Shown here piece after piece: positions 38,156 through 46,908 of a stretch of 64,000 nucleotides of DNA. The notes beneath the pieces were generated by a model. It searched no databases. It saw nothing but the letters and a program-made list of their open reading frames with translations, and was not told where the DNA came from. Made by a program: the position numbers and the translations under genes. Positions within the stretch are counted from its first letter, which is position 1; every line of letters starts with the position of its first letter. Source of the stretch: Azospirillum agricola (GTDB lineage Bacteria > Pseudomonadota > Alphaproteobacteria > Azospirillales > Azospirillaceae); NCBI RefSeq assembly GCF_017876095.1, contig NZ_JAGINM010000002.1:186001-250000 (forward strand). Reading direction: 5' to 3'.

Positions 38156-38321
38156 GGCCGCCCGTCTCCCCGCAAGGGCACCCGGTGGTAATACCGGATG
38201 TCAAGGCTGGATAGCGGAGCAACTGTCCGATCGCCGCATTTATCGCACACGAACGGGTGCGGCAAAACCGCACGCGCGCTCAGGGCTTCAGGGTTCCTTT
38301 ACCTATGGGGTGCGGTGCCGG

Positions 38322-39938
38322 TCACATTCCCGGCTCATAGACGACCACCCGGTTCCGCCCCTCGTGCTTGGCCCGGTAGAGCGCCAGATCGGCGCGGTGG
38401 ATGGCCTTCTCCAGCGTGTCGGTCGCCCCCTCCAGCCCGGCGATGCCGATGCTGGAGGTCAGGTGGAAGCGGCCGTCCGGACCCGGAATCGGCATGCGCG
38501 CCAGATAGCGGCGCACCCGCTCCGCCACCACGCGGGTCTCGTCGGCGGTGGCGCCGGGCAGCACGACGACGAACTCCTCGCCGCCCAGGCGGCCCAGCAG
38601 ATCGTATTCGCGCAGGATCGCCTGGCAGCCGGCGGCGACCATGCGCAGGGCGTCGTCGCCGGTGGCGTGGCCGTAGCTGTCGTTGATCCGCTTGAAATGA
38701 TCGACGTCGAGCACGAAGACCGCCAGCGGCTCGTGGAAGCGGTGGGCGCGGGCGAGCTGCTGGCGCGCCAGATCCATGAAGGAGCGCCGGTTGTAGATGC
38801 CGGTCAGCGGATCGCGCGACGCCATGTCGCGCAACGCCTCCTCCATGTTGCGGCGCTCGGTGTAGTCGTAGATCCAGGCGAGGTTGACCTCCACCCCCTG
38901 GATGATCGCCTGGTTGACGGTGAACAGGGTCCAGAAGGGCGACCCGTCGGCCTTCTTGAACTGGACCTCCATGTTCACGACGGCGCCGGCGGCGCGCAGC
39001 CGCTCCAGCACCCGCTCGCGCTGGTGGTTGTCGAGATAGTAGTCGCGCGCCCGGCTGCCGACCAGCCGCTCGCGCGGCAGACCGATCAGCTCGGCGAATC
39101 GGGTGTTGACGAAGATGATCCGCCCGTCGTCGCGGCGCGACACCGACACGCCGATCGGGCTTTGCTCCAGGATCGCCTCCAGCCGCGCCTCGTTCGGCTG
39201 GGAGTCGATGAGGTCGTGGATGACGCCGACGATGCCGCCGATGTTGCCGGCGCTGTCGCGGAAGGACACCTTGCTCAGGCTGGCCATGCGCAGGCTGCCG
39301 TCGGCGACGGGCACCGGTTCCTCGTAATGGGACTGCGCCTCCCCGGCCAGAAGCCGGCGGTCGTGGGCGGCATGCACCTTGGCGGAGCCGGGCTCCATCA
39401 GCGCGAAGGCGGTCCGTTGCAGGATGTCGCGGCGGTCGAGCCCGGTGTAGCGCTCGAAGGCGCTGTTAACGTCGGCGTACTGCCCGCGAACGTCCTTGAC
39501 GAAGACGGGCACCGGCAGGGTGTCGAACAGCGCCTCCCGCATCAGCAGGCGGTTGTGCAGTTCCAGCTCGCGCCGCCGCCATTCGTCGATTTCCGTGAAG
39601 ACGCTGAGTTGGAGCGGCGTCCCGTCGGGTCCCTCGATGGGCGTGGCGGTTTCGGCGACCCACAGGCAACGGCCGTCGCGGCGGCGCAACTGCCGCTCCT
39701 TTGCCGACGCGGCGGCCGCACCGCTGGCGACCTCCAGGTCGGTCAGGCGCATCCCGGCCAGCGACGGCACCGGATGACCGAGCAGGGCGTGCAGGGCCGG
39801 ATTGGCGTAGCGGATCTCTCCCGTCGACGCGACCACGCACACAGCCGCCGGCAAAACGTCGAACGCCCGCCATCCCGCCTGGCGCGGGTCGTTCCCGTTT
39901 CCCTGAGAGATCATCGCCGTGCTACCCGAATCGAACAT
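38322..39938 (-). CDS. PAS-PAS-PAS diguanylate cyclase
   Basis: 538 residues, soluble. Three PAS domains (about 25-125, 135-240, 250-365) precede a GGDEF domain (about 370-535). The active site is GGEEF near 450 and the inhibitory RxxD site (REYD) stands exactly five residues before it, so the enzyme should make cyclic-di-GMP and be product-inhibited. The ligands of the PAS domains are unknown. An in-frame ATG at 39914 is an alternative start. The upstream gap is AT-rich with a TAATAT -10-like sequence on the minus strand. Confidence 0.92.
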   Translation of the reverse strand: MFDSGSTAMISQGNGNDPRQAGWRAFDVLPAAVCVVASTGEIRYANPALHALLGHPVPSLAGMRLTDLEVASGAAAASAKERQLRRRDGRCLWVAETATPIEGPDGTPLQLSVFTEIDEWRRRELELHNRLLMREALFDTLPVPVFVKDVRGQYADVNSAFERYTGLDRRDILQRTAFALMEPGSAKVHAAHDRRLLAGEAQSHYEEPVPVADGSLRMASLSKVSFRDSAGNIGGIVGVIHDLIDSQPNEARLEAILEQSPIGVSVSRRDDGRIIFVNTRFAELIGLPRERLVGSRARDYYLDNHQRERVLERLRAAGAVVNMEVQFKKADGSPFWTLFTVNQAIIQGVEVNLAWIYDYTERRNMEEALRDMASRDPLTGIYNRRSFMDLARQQLARAHRFHEPLAVFVLDVDHFKRINDSYGHATGDDALRMVAAGCQAILREYDLLGRLGGEEFVVVLPGATADETRVVAERVRRYLARMPIPGPDGRFHLTSSIGIAGLEGATDTLEKAIHRADLALYRAKHEGRNRVVVYEPGM

Positions 39939-40067
39939 GCGTATTAGTTTCCCATAAAATATTATTTCCTTGCAATGATGGTATTTCGCGATTGAAGCAC
40001 GCGCCCCCGCCCGTCCCAGCCAGGGGGCCGGCCGACGGGTTGGGTGGAGGCGGATTCTTTTGATCGT

Positions 40068-41156
40068 TCAACAGGCTGAAGGCTGGCGGGGGCGACAGGC
40101 CCCGGCGCAGGCGTCGCGCAGGCGGCGGCGGGCCTCGCCGTCGGCCGGCAACCCCAGGCGCAGCCAGTCCGGCCGCTGCTCGAATCGGCGGACCAGAATG
40201 CCGGCTTCGCCCAAAATCCGGTGGAGCGACCGGGCGTCGGGATGCGTCACCAGACGGAAGAGGTCGGTGCCGCCGACAACGGCCAGCCCGACGCCGGTCA
40301 GCAGCCGGTCCAGCGCTTCCGCCTCCGACCGCAGGCGGATCCGCGTCGCGGCGATCCAGTCGCGGTCGGACAGCGCCGCCGCGGCGACCGCCAGCCCCGG
40401 TCCGGACACCGCCCAGGGACCGACGGCCGCGCGCAGGGCCGCCGCCAGGGCCGGCTCGGCCAACGCGACACCGAGCCGCAGGCCGGCCAGCCCGAAGAAC
40501 TTCCCGAAGGAGCGGAGCACGACCAGCCCCGGCGTCCCGGCGAAGGGCGCGACGCTGCCCGCCGGATCGCAATCGGCGAAGGCCTCGTCCACCACCAGCC
40601 AGCCGCCCCGCCCCGCCTGCCGCTCCGCCAGGGCCAGCAGCCGGGCCGGTTCCAGCAGCCGCCCATCCGGGTTGTTCGGGTTGACAACGACCAGCACGTC
40701 GGCGTCGGCGGTTTCCGGATCGGTGGTTTCGGACAGCCGATGGCCGGCGCCGGCCCAGCAGAGCGCGTGCTCGGCGTAGGTCGGGGCCAGCACGGCGACC
40801 CGGCCCGGCGCGCGCAGGCGGGGCAGAAGCTGGATCAGCGCCTGCGATCCCGACGCGGCGGCGACCAGTTCGGGCGACGGCGCGCCGTAGCAGACCGCCG
40901 CCGCCTCGCGCAACGCCATCTCCGCCCCGCGCGCGGGCAGCCGGGTCCAGGCGTCGGGCGGGATCGGCGGCAACGGGTAAGGCCATGGGTTGATGCCGGT
41001 CGAAAGATCGACCCACGGCTGCGGGGCGTCGGGAAAGGCGGCGCGCGCGCCGTCCAGGTCGCCGCCATGCAGGATGCCGTCCCGCACGCTCCCCTCCCGC
41101 AAATCCTTGGTCGCCGCCGTGCTTTCGGCCATCATCCCGCCCCCGATTCCGCTCAT
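40068..41156 (-). CDS. cobC: Threonine-phosphate decarboxylase-like aminotransferase CobC
   Basis: 362 residues, fold-type I PLP enzyme. N-terminal HGGDLDGARAAFP and DLSTGINPWPYP are typical of CobC/CobD; the PLP lysine is in LRSFGKFFGLAGLRLG near 220. It makes aminopropanol phosphate for the cobalamin side chain, the amine later joined by CobD (CbiB), whose gene lies divergently next door. Possible alternative ATGs are codons 8 and 9. The leader just before the ATG is a run of GGG tracts that includes the ribosome site. Confidence 0.92.
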   Translation of the reverse strand: MSGIGGGMMAESTAATKDLREGSVRDGILHGGDLDGARAAFPDAPQPWVDLSTGINPWPYPLPPIPPDAWTRLPARGAEMALREAAAVCYGAPSPELVAAASGSQALIQLLPRLRAPGRVAVLAPTYAEHALCWAGAGHRLSETTDPETADADVLVVVNPNNPDGRLLEPARLLALAERQAGRGGWLVVDEAFADCDPAGSVAPFAGTPGLVVLRSFGKFFGLAGLRLGVALAEPALAAALRAAVGPWAVSGPGLAVAAAALSDRDWIAATRIRLRSEAEALDRLLTGVGLAVVGGTDLFRLVTHPDARSLHRILGEAGILVRRFEQRPDWLRLGLPADGEARRRLRDACAGACRPRQPSAC

Positions 41157-41160
41157 GAAA

Positions 41161-41216
41161 CCCTACCCGCCTGAACCCGACCCGCCCGAACCCAACCCGC
41201 CCAAACCCAACCCGCC
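41161..41216 (-). repeat. 15-base tandem repeats with G-quadruplex potential in the cobC leader
   Basis: Units of 15 bases (CCCGCCTGAACCCGA, CCCGCCCGAACCCAA, CCCGCCCAAACCCAA and a part unit) fill the gap between the divergent cobC and cobD genes. On the minus strand, the sense of cobC, this gives ten GGG tracts with loops mostly of one to five bases, and the last tract (AGGG) is the likely ribosome site five bases before the cobC start. This is a strong G-quadruplex-forming pattern. Confidence 0.75.
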
Positions 41217-41230
41217 AGGATTCCGCCGTC

Positions 41231-42193
41231 GTGCCGCTTCATCCATTCCTGCTCGCCGCCGCCCTCGCGATCGAGGCGATGGCCGGCTACCCGGACGCAC
41301 TCTACGCCCGCGTCCGCCATCCCGTCGTGTGGATCGGTGCGCTTATCGCGCAGCTCGACCGCGCGCTCAACCATGAGGGCGACGGCTTCGCCCGCCGCAA
41401 GGCCTTCGGCGCGCTGGCCCTGCTGGTCCTGCTGCTGACGGTGGGCGGCGTCGCGGTGGCGGTGGCGTGGCTGTGCCGGCTGCTGCCCTTCGGCTGGCTG
41501 CTGGAGGCGGCGCTGGCCTCGACCCTGCTGGCGCAGCGCAGCCTGCACGAGCATGTCGCCGCCGTGCCCAGGGGCTTCGCCAAGAACGGGCTGGAGGGCG
41601 GACGGGCGGCGGTGGCGATGATCGTCGGCCGCAACCCGGCGACGCTCGACGAGCCCGCCGTCTGCCGCGCCGCCATCGAGAGCCTCGCCGAGAATTTCTC
41701 GGACGGCATCGTCGCCCCGGCCGTCTGGCTGCTGGTCGGCGGGTTGCCGGGAATCGCGCTGTACAAGGCGATCAACACGGCGGACAGCATGATCGGCCAC
41801 CGCACCCCCCGCCACGAGGCGTTCGGCTGGGCGGCGGCGCGGCTGGACGATCTGGTCAATCTGCCGGGTTCGCGCCTGACCGCCCTGCTGCTGACCGTGG
41901 CCGCCCGCTTCACCACGGGGGCCGATCCGGCGGAGGCGTGGCGGTCGGTGCGGCGCGACGCCCACCGCCACCGCTCGCCCAACGCCGGCTGGCCGGAGGC
42001 GGCGATGGCCGGCGCGCTCGACCTGCGGCTGGGCGGCCCGCGCGTCTACGGGGCGACGCGCATCGAGGATGTCTGGCTGGGCGGCGGACGGACGGCGGCG
42101 ACCCCGGCGGACATCGGGCGGGCGCTGGCGCTCTACCGGCGGGCCTGCGTCGTGCTGGGGGCGAGCGCGCTGGTGCTGGCGGTGTTCGGGTAG
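41231..42193 (+). CDS. cobD: Adenosylcobinamide-phosphate synthase CobD/CbiB
   Basis: 320 residues from a GTG start, integral membrane protein with about four to five helices. Family marks: HPVVWIGALIAQLD near 30, AIESLAENFSDGIVAP near 147-162, and YKAINTADSMIGHR near 175-188. It attaches the aminopropanol (phosphate) arm to adenosylcobyric acid. It is divergent from cobC and convergent with cobQ, which ends 16 bases away. The repeat tract lies directly upstream and leaves little room for a ribosome site (CCAGGA is the best candidate). Confidence 0.92.
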   Translation: MPLHPFLLAAALAIEAMAGYPDALYARVRHPVVWIGALIAQLDRALNHEGDGFARRKAFGALALLVLLLTVGGVAVAVAWLCRLLPFGWLLEAALASTLLAQRSLHEHVAAVPRGFAKNGLEGGRAAVAMIVGRNPATLDEPAVCRAAIESLAENFSDGIVAPAVWLLVGGLPGIALYKAINTADSMIGHRTPRHEAFGWAAARLDDLVNLPGSRLTALLLTVAARFTTGADPAEAWRSVRRDAHRHRSPNAGWPEAAMAGALDLRLGGPRVYGATRIEDVWLGGGRTAATPADIGRALALYRRACVVLGASALVLAVFG

Positions 42194-42209
42194 GGAGGAA
42201 GGCTCCCCG

Positions 42210-43706
42210 TCACTCCGCCATGGCGAGCAGCCCGTCGATGTCGATCTCGCGCTCCAGCCGTTCGGCGATGGCGTCGAGCGCCCGGTCGACCGCCGCGCCG
42301 TAGGACAGCTCCGATCCGCCGCCTCCCAGCCCGGCCAGGAAGGCATCGCGGAATCCGTCGGCGCCGAACAGGCCGTGCAGGTAGCAGCCCTGGACGCGGC
42401 CATCCTCGGACACGGCGCCGTCGCTGCCGCCCTCCGCAAGATCCAGCATCGGGCGGGCGCGGTCCGGCCCGTCGGTACGGCCCATGTGCATCTCGTAGCC
42501 GGCCACGGCGGCGCCGGTGCGGCGCTCGGTGCCCCGTGCCTCCTCCAGCACCTTCGGCCCCTTCAGCACGGTGTCGACGTCCAGCAGCCCGAGCCCGGCG
42601 GCCTCGCCCGGCGGCCCCTCGATGCCGTCGGGGTCGGCGATGCGGCGCCCCAGCATCTGGTAGCCGCCGCAGATGCCGAGCACCCGCCCGCCGCGCCGCC
42701 AATGGGCCAGCAGATCGACGTCCCAGCCCTGGGCGCGCAGGAAGGCGAGGTCGGCGATGGTCGCCTTGGTCCCCGGCAGGATCACCAGATCGCAATCCCC
42801 CGGCAGCGGCCGTCCGGGCGGCACCATGGTCAGCGACACCCCCGGTTCCTGCGCCAGCGGGTCGAAATCGTCGAAGTTGGCGATGCGCGACAGCATCGGC
42901 ACGGCGACGCGCAGGCCGTCACCGCCGCCGGCGCGCGTGCGGTCGAGCGCCACCGCGTCCTCCGCCGGCAGGGTCGCCGCCTCGGCCAGCCAGGGCACGA
43001 CGCCGAAGCCGCGCCAGCCGGTGTGCCGTTCGATGATGCGCAGCCCCTCGTCGAACAGCCGGACGTCGCCACGGAACTTGTTGATGAGGAAGCCCTTGAT
43101 GCGCTCCCGCTCGTCGGGCGGCAGCAGCGCGTGGGTGCCGACGAGGCTGGCGATCACCCCGCCCCGGTCGATGTCGCCGACCAGCAGCACCGGCACCCCG
43201 GCGGCGGTGGCGAAGCCCATGTTGGCGATGTCGCCGGCCCGCAGGTTGACCTCGGCCGGGCTGCCGGCGCCCTCGACGACGATGATGTCGGCCTCCGCCC
43301 CCAGCCGCTCGAAGCTGTCAAGCACGGTGCCCAGCAGTTCGCGCTTGCGCGCCTGGTAGTCGGCGGCCCTCGCCGTGCCGACCACGACGCCGCGCACGAC
43401 GATCTGCGAGCCGACGTCCGACTGCGGCTTCAGCAGCACCGGATTCATGTGGACGGTCGGCGCCACCCCGCAGGCCCGCGCCTGGAGCGCCTGAGCCCGG
43501 CCGATCTCGCCGCCGTCGGCGGTCACGGCGGCGTTGTTGGACATGTTCTGCGGCTTGAAGGGCCGCACCGACAGGCCGCGCCGCACCAGCGCCCGGCACA
43601 GCCCGGCGACCAGCAGCGACTTGCCGACGTCCGACCCGGTGCCCTGGAGCATGATCGCGCGCGCCCGGCGCGGCGCGGCCGCCGGGGTCGCCGTGGGAGC
43701 GGTCAT
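42210..43706 (-). CDS. cobQ: Cobyric acid synthase
   Basis: 498 residues. N-terminal ATP-dependent synthetase part ([20 protein letters not shown] near 19-38, [10 protein letters not shown] near 53) and C-terminal class I glutamine amidotransferase part with the nucleophile Cys in [10 protein letters not shown] near 345. It amidates four carboxyl groups of adenosylcobyrinic acid diamide. It starts three bases after cobO ends on the same strand, so the order cobP-cobO-cobQ is one transcript. Confidence 0.96.
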   Translation of the reverse strand: MTAPTATPAAAPRRARAIMLQGTGSDVGKSLLVAGLCRALVRRGLSVRPFKPQNMSNNAAVTADGGEIGRAQALQARACGVAPTVHMNPVLLKPQSDVGSQIVVRGVVVGTARAADYQARKRELLGTVLDSFERLGAEADIIVVEGAGSPAEVNLRAGDIANMGFATAAGVPVLLVGDIDRGGVIASLVGTHALLPPDERERIKGFLINKFRGDVRLFDEGLRIIERHTGWRGFGVVPWLAEAATLPAEDAVALDRTRAGGGDGLRVAVPMLSRIANFDDFDPLAQEPGVSLTMVPPGRPLPGDCDLVILPGTKATIADLAFLRAQGWDVDLLAHWRRGGRVLGICGGYQMLGRRIADPDGIEGPPGEAAGLGLLDVDTVLKGPKVLEEARGTERRTGAAVAGYEMHMGRTDGPDRARPMLDLAEGGSDGAVSEDGRVQGCYLHGLFGADGFRDAFLAGLGGGGSELSYGAAVDRALDAIAERLEREIDIDGLLAMAE

Positions 43707-43709
43707 GGA

Positions 43710-44354
43710 TCAGAACTCGATGCCGGCCTGGGCTTTCACCCCGGCCTCGAAGGGGTGCTTGACCAGCGTCATCTCGGTGACGAGGTCGGCGGCGGCGATC
43801 AGCTCCGGCTTGGCGTTGCGGCCGGTGACGCAGACATGCAGGTCGGGACGGCGCGCTTTGAGGACCGCCAGAACCTCGTCGAGCGGCAGGTAATCCATGC
43901 GCAGGGCGATGTTCAGCTCGTCCAGCACGATCAGGCGGTAGCGCGGGTCGTCCATCATCGCCCTGGCCTTGGCCCAGGCGGCCCCGGCGGCGGCGACGTC
44001 GCGGGCGCGGTCCTGGGTGTCCCAGGTGAAGCCCTCGCCCATCGTGTGGAAATCCACCAGATCCTCGAAGCGCTCCAGCGCCACCGTCTCGCCGGTGGAC
44101 CAGGCACCCTTGACGAACTGCACCATGCCGACCCGCATGCCGTGGCCGACCGCCCGCATCATCAGCCCGAAGGCGGCGGTGGACTTGCCCTTGCCCTTGC
44201 CGGTGTGGACCATGAGAAGCCCCTTCTCGATGGTCTTCGAGGCCAGCGTGCGCTCCTGCAACGCCTTGCGGCGCTTCATCTTCTCGGCGTGGCGGCGGTT
44301 GGCCTCGGCCTCGTCGCCGGTTTCCGGGGTGTCGGTCCTGTTGGACTCGGTCAT
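43710..44354 (-). CDS. cobO: Corrinoid adenosyltransferase CobO/BtuR
   Basis: 214 residues. The P-loop is VHTGKGKGKSTAAFG near 49-63, followed by VQFVKGAWSTGE and IVLDELNIALRMDYL near 142, all typical of the CobA/CobO/BtuR type. It transfers adenosyl from ATP to cob(I)yrinate or cobalamin. The ATG overlaps the stop of cobP (ATGA). The N-terminal 40 residues are charged and helical, as is common in the alphaproteobacterial form. Confidence 0.96.
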   Translation of the reverse strand: MTESNRTDTPETGDEAEANRRHAEKMKRRKALQERTLASKTIEKGLLMVHTGKGKGKSTAAFGLMMRAVGHGMRVGMVQFVKGAWSTGETVALERFEDLVDFHTMGEGFTWDTQDRARDVAAAGAAWAKARAMMDDPRYRLIVLDELNIALRMDYLPLDEVLAVLKARRPDLHVCVTGRNAKPELIAAADLVTEMTLVKHPFEAGVKAQAGIEF

Positions 44355-44881
44355 AGAGCGTTTCCTTTCACGAACAGCGGCAGGCCGGCCACGGTGAGGA
44401 CGACGCGCGGGGCCAGCGCCGCGATGGTCTGGTGCAGCCGGCCGGCGTGGTCGCGGAAGCGGCGGGCCAGCGCGTTGTCGGGCACGATGCCGAGCCCGAC
44501 CTCGTTCGACACCAGCACGATCCGGCCGGGCAGCGCCGGCAGCGTTTCGGCCAGGGCCGCCGCTTCGACGGCAACGTCGGCCTCGGCCATCATCAGGTTG
44601 GTCAGCCACAGGGTCAGGCAATCGACCAGCACGCCGGTGCCGGGGGCGGCGTGGCGGCGCAGGGCGCCGGTCAGATCCAGCGGCTCCTCGATTGTCGTCC
44701 AGTCCGGGCCGCGATCGTCGCGGTGCATCGCCACCCGCTCGGCCATCTCGTCATCCCAGACCCGCGAGGTGGCGATGTAGACACGGGGGCCGCCCAACGC
44801 CCTCACCAGCCCCTCGGCGTGGCGGCTCTTGCCGGAACGGGCGCCGCCCAGCACCAGGGTCAGATCCGGGCCGCTCACCAT
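44351..44881 (-). CDS. cobP: Adenosylcobinamide kinase/guanylyltransferase
   Basis: 176 residues (CobP/CobU family). P-loop LVLGGARSGKSRHAE near 9-23, guanylyl-accepting region with RDDRGPDWTTIEEP (His53 region) and VDCLTLWLTNLM near 86, VSNEVGLGIVP near 124. It phosphorylates adenosylcobinamide and makes the GDP form, one step before the cobalamin nucleotide loop. Its start overlaps the end of the cupin gene by seven bases and its stop overlaps cobO. Confidence 0.95.
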   Translation of the reverse strand: MVSGPDLTLVLGGARSGKSRHAEGLVRALGGPRVYIATSRVWDDEMAERVAMHRDDRGPDWTTIEEPLDLTGALRRHAAPGTGVLVDCLTLWLTNLMMAEADVAVEAAALAETLPALPGRIVLVSNEVGLGIVPDNALARRFRDHAGRLHQTIAALAPRVVLTVAGLPLFVKGNAL

Positions 44882-45351
44882 GGCGAGCCGTCGCGGTGAT
44901 GGTAGGCGCCGTCGCGCCACACCATGTCCTCGTCGGAATAGTCGATGACGTCGCCGGCGCTGCGGTCGCCGACCTCCAGGTAGCGGGCCGGACGGTCGCC
45001 GCGGTTGACCAGACGGTGGCCGTCCGCCGCCCCGGCCGGGAAGCCCGCGCACATGCCGGCGGCCAGCCGCGTCTCGCCGGCGTCGGTGACCAGCACCAGC
45101 TCCCCCTCGACCACATAGACGAATTCGTCCTGCCGGCTGTGCCAGTGGCGCAGGGCCGAGGAGGCGCCGGGGTCGAGTCGCGTCAGGTTCACCCCGAACT
45201 TGCTGATTCCCAGCGGATCGCCCAGCGTCAGCCGGTGGCGCCCGGCGACCTGCGCCCGGAACGGTTCCGGATAGTCGGTCTCGCCGGGGCGCGCGGTCAG
45301 CGTCGCCGGATCCAGAACAGGCGCCTTTGGCGGGGCGGAATCGGTCGTCAC
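44875..45351 (-). CDS. Cupin domain protein
   Basis: 158 residues from GTG at 45351 (GGAG eight bases upstream). A single cupin barrel with motif 1 ALRHWHSRQDEFVYVVEGELVL near 77-97 (His, His, Glu metal ligands) and motif 2 AGFPAGAADGHRLVNRGD near 112-130. The C-terminal DVIDYSDEDMVWRDGAYHHRDG is typical of a cupin group seen in alphaproteobacteria. Function unknown. It overlaps cobP by seven bases and so heads the cobP-cobO-cobQ transcript, suggesting a link to corrinoid metabolism that is unproven. Confidence 0.83.
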   Translation of the reverse strand: MTTDSAPPKAPVLDPATLTARPGETDYPEPFRAQVAGRHRLTLGDPLGISKFGVNLTRLDPGASSALRHWHSRQDEFVYVVEGELVLVTDAGETRLAAGMCAGFPAGAADGHRLVNRGDRPARYLEVGDRSAGDVIDYSDEDMVWRDGAYHHRDGSPW

Positions 45352-45486
45352 GGCCGTCTCCTGCGGTTGCGGGTGGCGACTGTCGCAAACCCGGCCGGCG
45401 GCGTCAAACCGCACGCGGCGCAACTGGACAGGGCCAGGCTCCGGCACCATTCTCACCGCACCGCGCAACGACCATCCGCGAGCCCG

Positions 45487-46293
45487 ATGTCCCAGCTTGA
45501 AATTCTCAGCCACCGTCCCGCCGGTCCCGCCAAGCCGGCGCCGCTCCTGTTCGTCCACGGCGCCTTCAGCGCCGCCTGGATCTGGGAGGCCAAGTTCCTG
45601 CCCTGGTTCGCCGAACGCGGCTGGGAGGCGCACGCCGTCTCCCTGCGCGGCCATGGCGGCAGCGAGGGGCGCGAGCGGCTGCACGGCTTCGGCATCGCCG
45701 ATTACGTCGACGACGTGATGGAGGCGGCCGGGCGCTGCTCGGCGCCGCCGGTGCTGATCGGCCATTCGATGGGCGGCATGGTCGTGCAGCGGGCGCTGCG
45801 CAAGGGCGGCTTCCCGGCCGGCGTGCTGATGGCCTCGGCCCCGCCGCACGGGCTGCTGTCCTCCACCATGGGGCTGATGTGGCGGGCACCGCATGTGTTC
45901 CAGCAGATGTCGGTGCTGATGACGCTGGGAACCTCGGCCGTCGATCCGGCGGCGGTGCGCCGCGCCATGTTCTCCGACCAGATGCCGGAGGCCGAGGCCG
46001 CCGTCTACGAGCCCTACCTCCAGGAGGAGTCGCGCCGGGTGCTGATGGACATCGGCGGCTGGATTCCCTTCCCGCTCCTGCCGCCGCGCGACATCCCGGT
46101 GATGATCATGGGCGCGGAGAAGGATCTGCTGTTCCCCCGCGAGGAGGTTCTGTGGACCGCCCGCGCGCTCGGCACCGAGGCGGTGTTCATGCCGGGCATG
46201 GGCCACGCCATCATGCTGGAGCATGGCTGGGAGAAGGCCGCCGAACGGATCGACGGCTGGCTGTCCGAGGCCCTGATGAAACGGGCGGCCTGA
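45487..46293 (+). CDS. Alpha/beta hydrolase
   Basis: 268 residues. Oxyanion region LFVHGAFSAAWIW near 21, nucleophile elbow IGHSMGGM with Ser94, acid in IMGAEKDLLFP near 217 and catalytic His in GMGHAIMLEHGW near 241. No signal peptide, so it is cytoplasmic. Relatives include lysophospholipase-, esterase- and lactonase-like enzymes; the substrate is open. No good ribosome site is visible before the ATG. It is divergent from the cupin-cob operon across 135 bases. Confidence 0.87.
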   Translation: MSQLEILSHRPAGPAKPAPLLFVHGAFSAAWIWEAKFLPWFAERGWEAHAVSLRGHGGSEGRERLHGFGIADYVDDVMEAAGRCSAPPVLIGHSMGGMVVQRALRKGGFPAGVLMASAPPHGLLSSTMGLMWRAPHVFQQMSVLMTLGTSAVDPAAVRRAMFSDQMPEAEAAVYEPYLQEESRRVLMDIGGWIPFPLLPPRDIPVMIMGAEKDLLFPREEVLWTARALGTEAVFMPGMGHAIMLEHGWEKAAERIDGWLSEALMKRAA

Positions 46294-46305
46294 GCATCGG
46301 CCAAA

Positions 46306-46334
46306 TTGTTTTGTAAACTGATTGTTAGTAATAC
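46306..46334 (+). promoter_or_regulatory. Sigma-70-type promoter
   Basis: TTGTTT (46306-46311) and TAATAC (46329-46334) are separated by exactly 17 bases in an AT-rich patch otherwise rare in this window. It lies 76 bases upstream of the gene at 46410, which has GAGAGGGG before its ATG. Confidence 0.6.
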
Positions 46335-46409
46335 GGTCGATATCCTCGACGCCACGCCCGCCCCGCCGATCCCCGGCACGGGCGGAGCGCCAACGGAGAG
46401 GGGTGGACC

Positions 46410-46901
46410 ATGAAAGGCTTTTCAGTCTCGGTCAACGACTGGGGGGTCCACGCCATTCTCTACAAGAGCCTGAGCGAGGGCGACCGCCCGGCCTGGATCG
46501 CGGCGCTGCGCGATGCCGGCGACCGGGTGTGCGGCCGGCCACGCCCGGCCGGCCTGTTCCTCGATCTCCGCGACGCGAGCGACGCCGCCCTGTCCCCGGC
46601 CCATCTGGAAGGGCTGGCGAAGCTGCTGACCCGCGGCGGGCTGGGACGGAGCGCGGTCCTTCTGACCGATCCGGTGCTGGCGAGGCGGCTGGCCGCCGCC
46701 GGGAAGGCCGCCGACCTGAGAATCCTCGTCAGCGACGGGCGCGACCGCATCCTCATCACCGCCGCCTACGGCTGGATCCTGAACGGCACGGAGCCGCGCG
46801 GCGGACGGGAAGCCGGAAGGGCGTCGGGCGACATCCTGCCCTTCCCCAAGGCGCCGCACCGCCCGCCCGCATCGACCGACAGCTTGCGCCAAGCCTCCTG
46901 A
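46410..46901 (+). CDS. Hypothetical protein, possibly STAS/SpoIIAA-like
   Basis: 163 residues. The first 125 residues alternate strands and helices (ILYKSLSEGDRPAWIAALR, AGLFLDLRDASDAALSPAHLEGLAKLL, RSAVLLTDPVLARRL), a pattern reminiscent of SpoIIAA/STAS-like proteins, but I see no diagnostic residue. The last 35 residues are low-complexity and polar. It has a good promoter and ribosome site, which supports it as a real gene. Convergent with oxyR, seven bases apart. Confidence 0.6.
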   Translation: MKGFSVSVNDWGVHAILYKSLSEGDRPAWIAALRDAGDRVCGRPRPAGLFLDLRDASDAALSPAHLEGLAKLLTRGGLGRSAVLLTDPVLARRLAAAGKAADLRILVSDGRDRILITAAYGWILNGTEPRGGREAGRASGDILPFPKAPHRPPASTDSLRQAS

Positions 46902-46908
46902 CGGCCGT

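Noticed and set aside
41161..41216. Possible CRISPR array from regular repeats
   Set aside because: Units are 15 bases, head to tail, with no unique spacers and no cas genes nearby.
39939..41230. Cobalamin riboswitch before the cob genes
   Set aside because: No B12-box-like core was found upstream of cobC, cobD or the cupin-cob operon.
41156..41376. Plus-strand peptide MKPYPPEPDPPEPNPP encoded by the repeat
   Set aside because: It is out of frame with cobD, which it overlaps, has no ribosome site, and is explained by the C-rich repeat.
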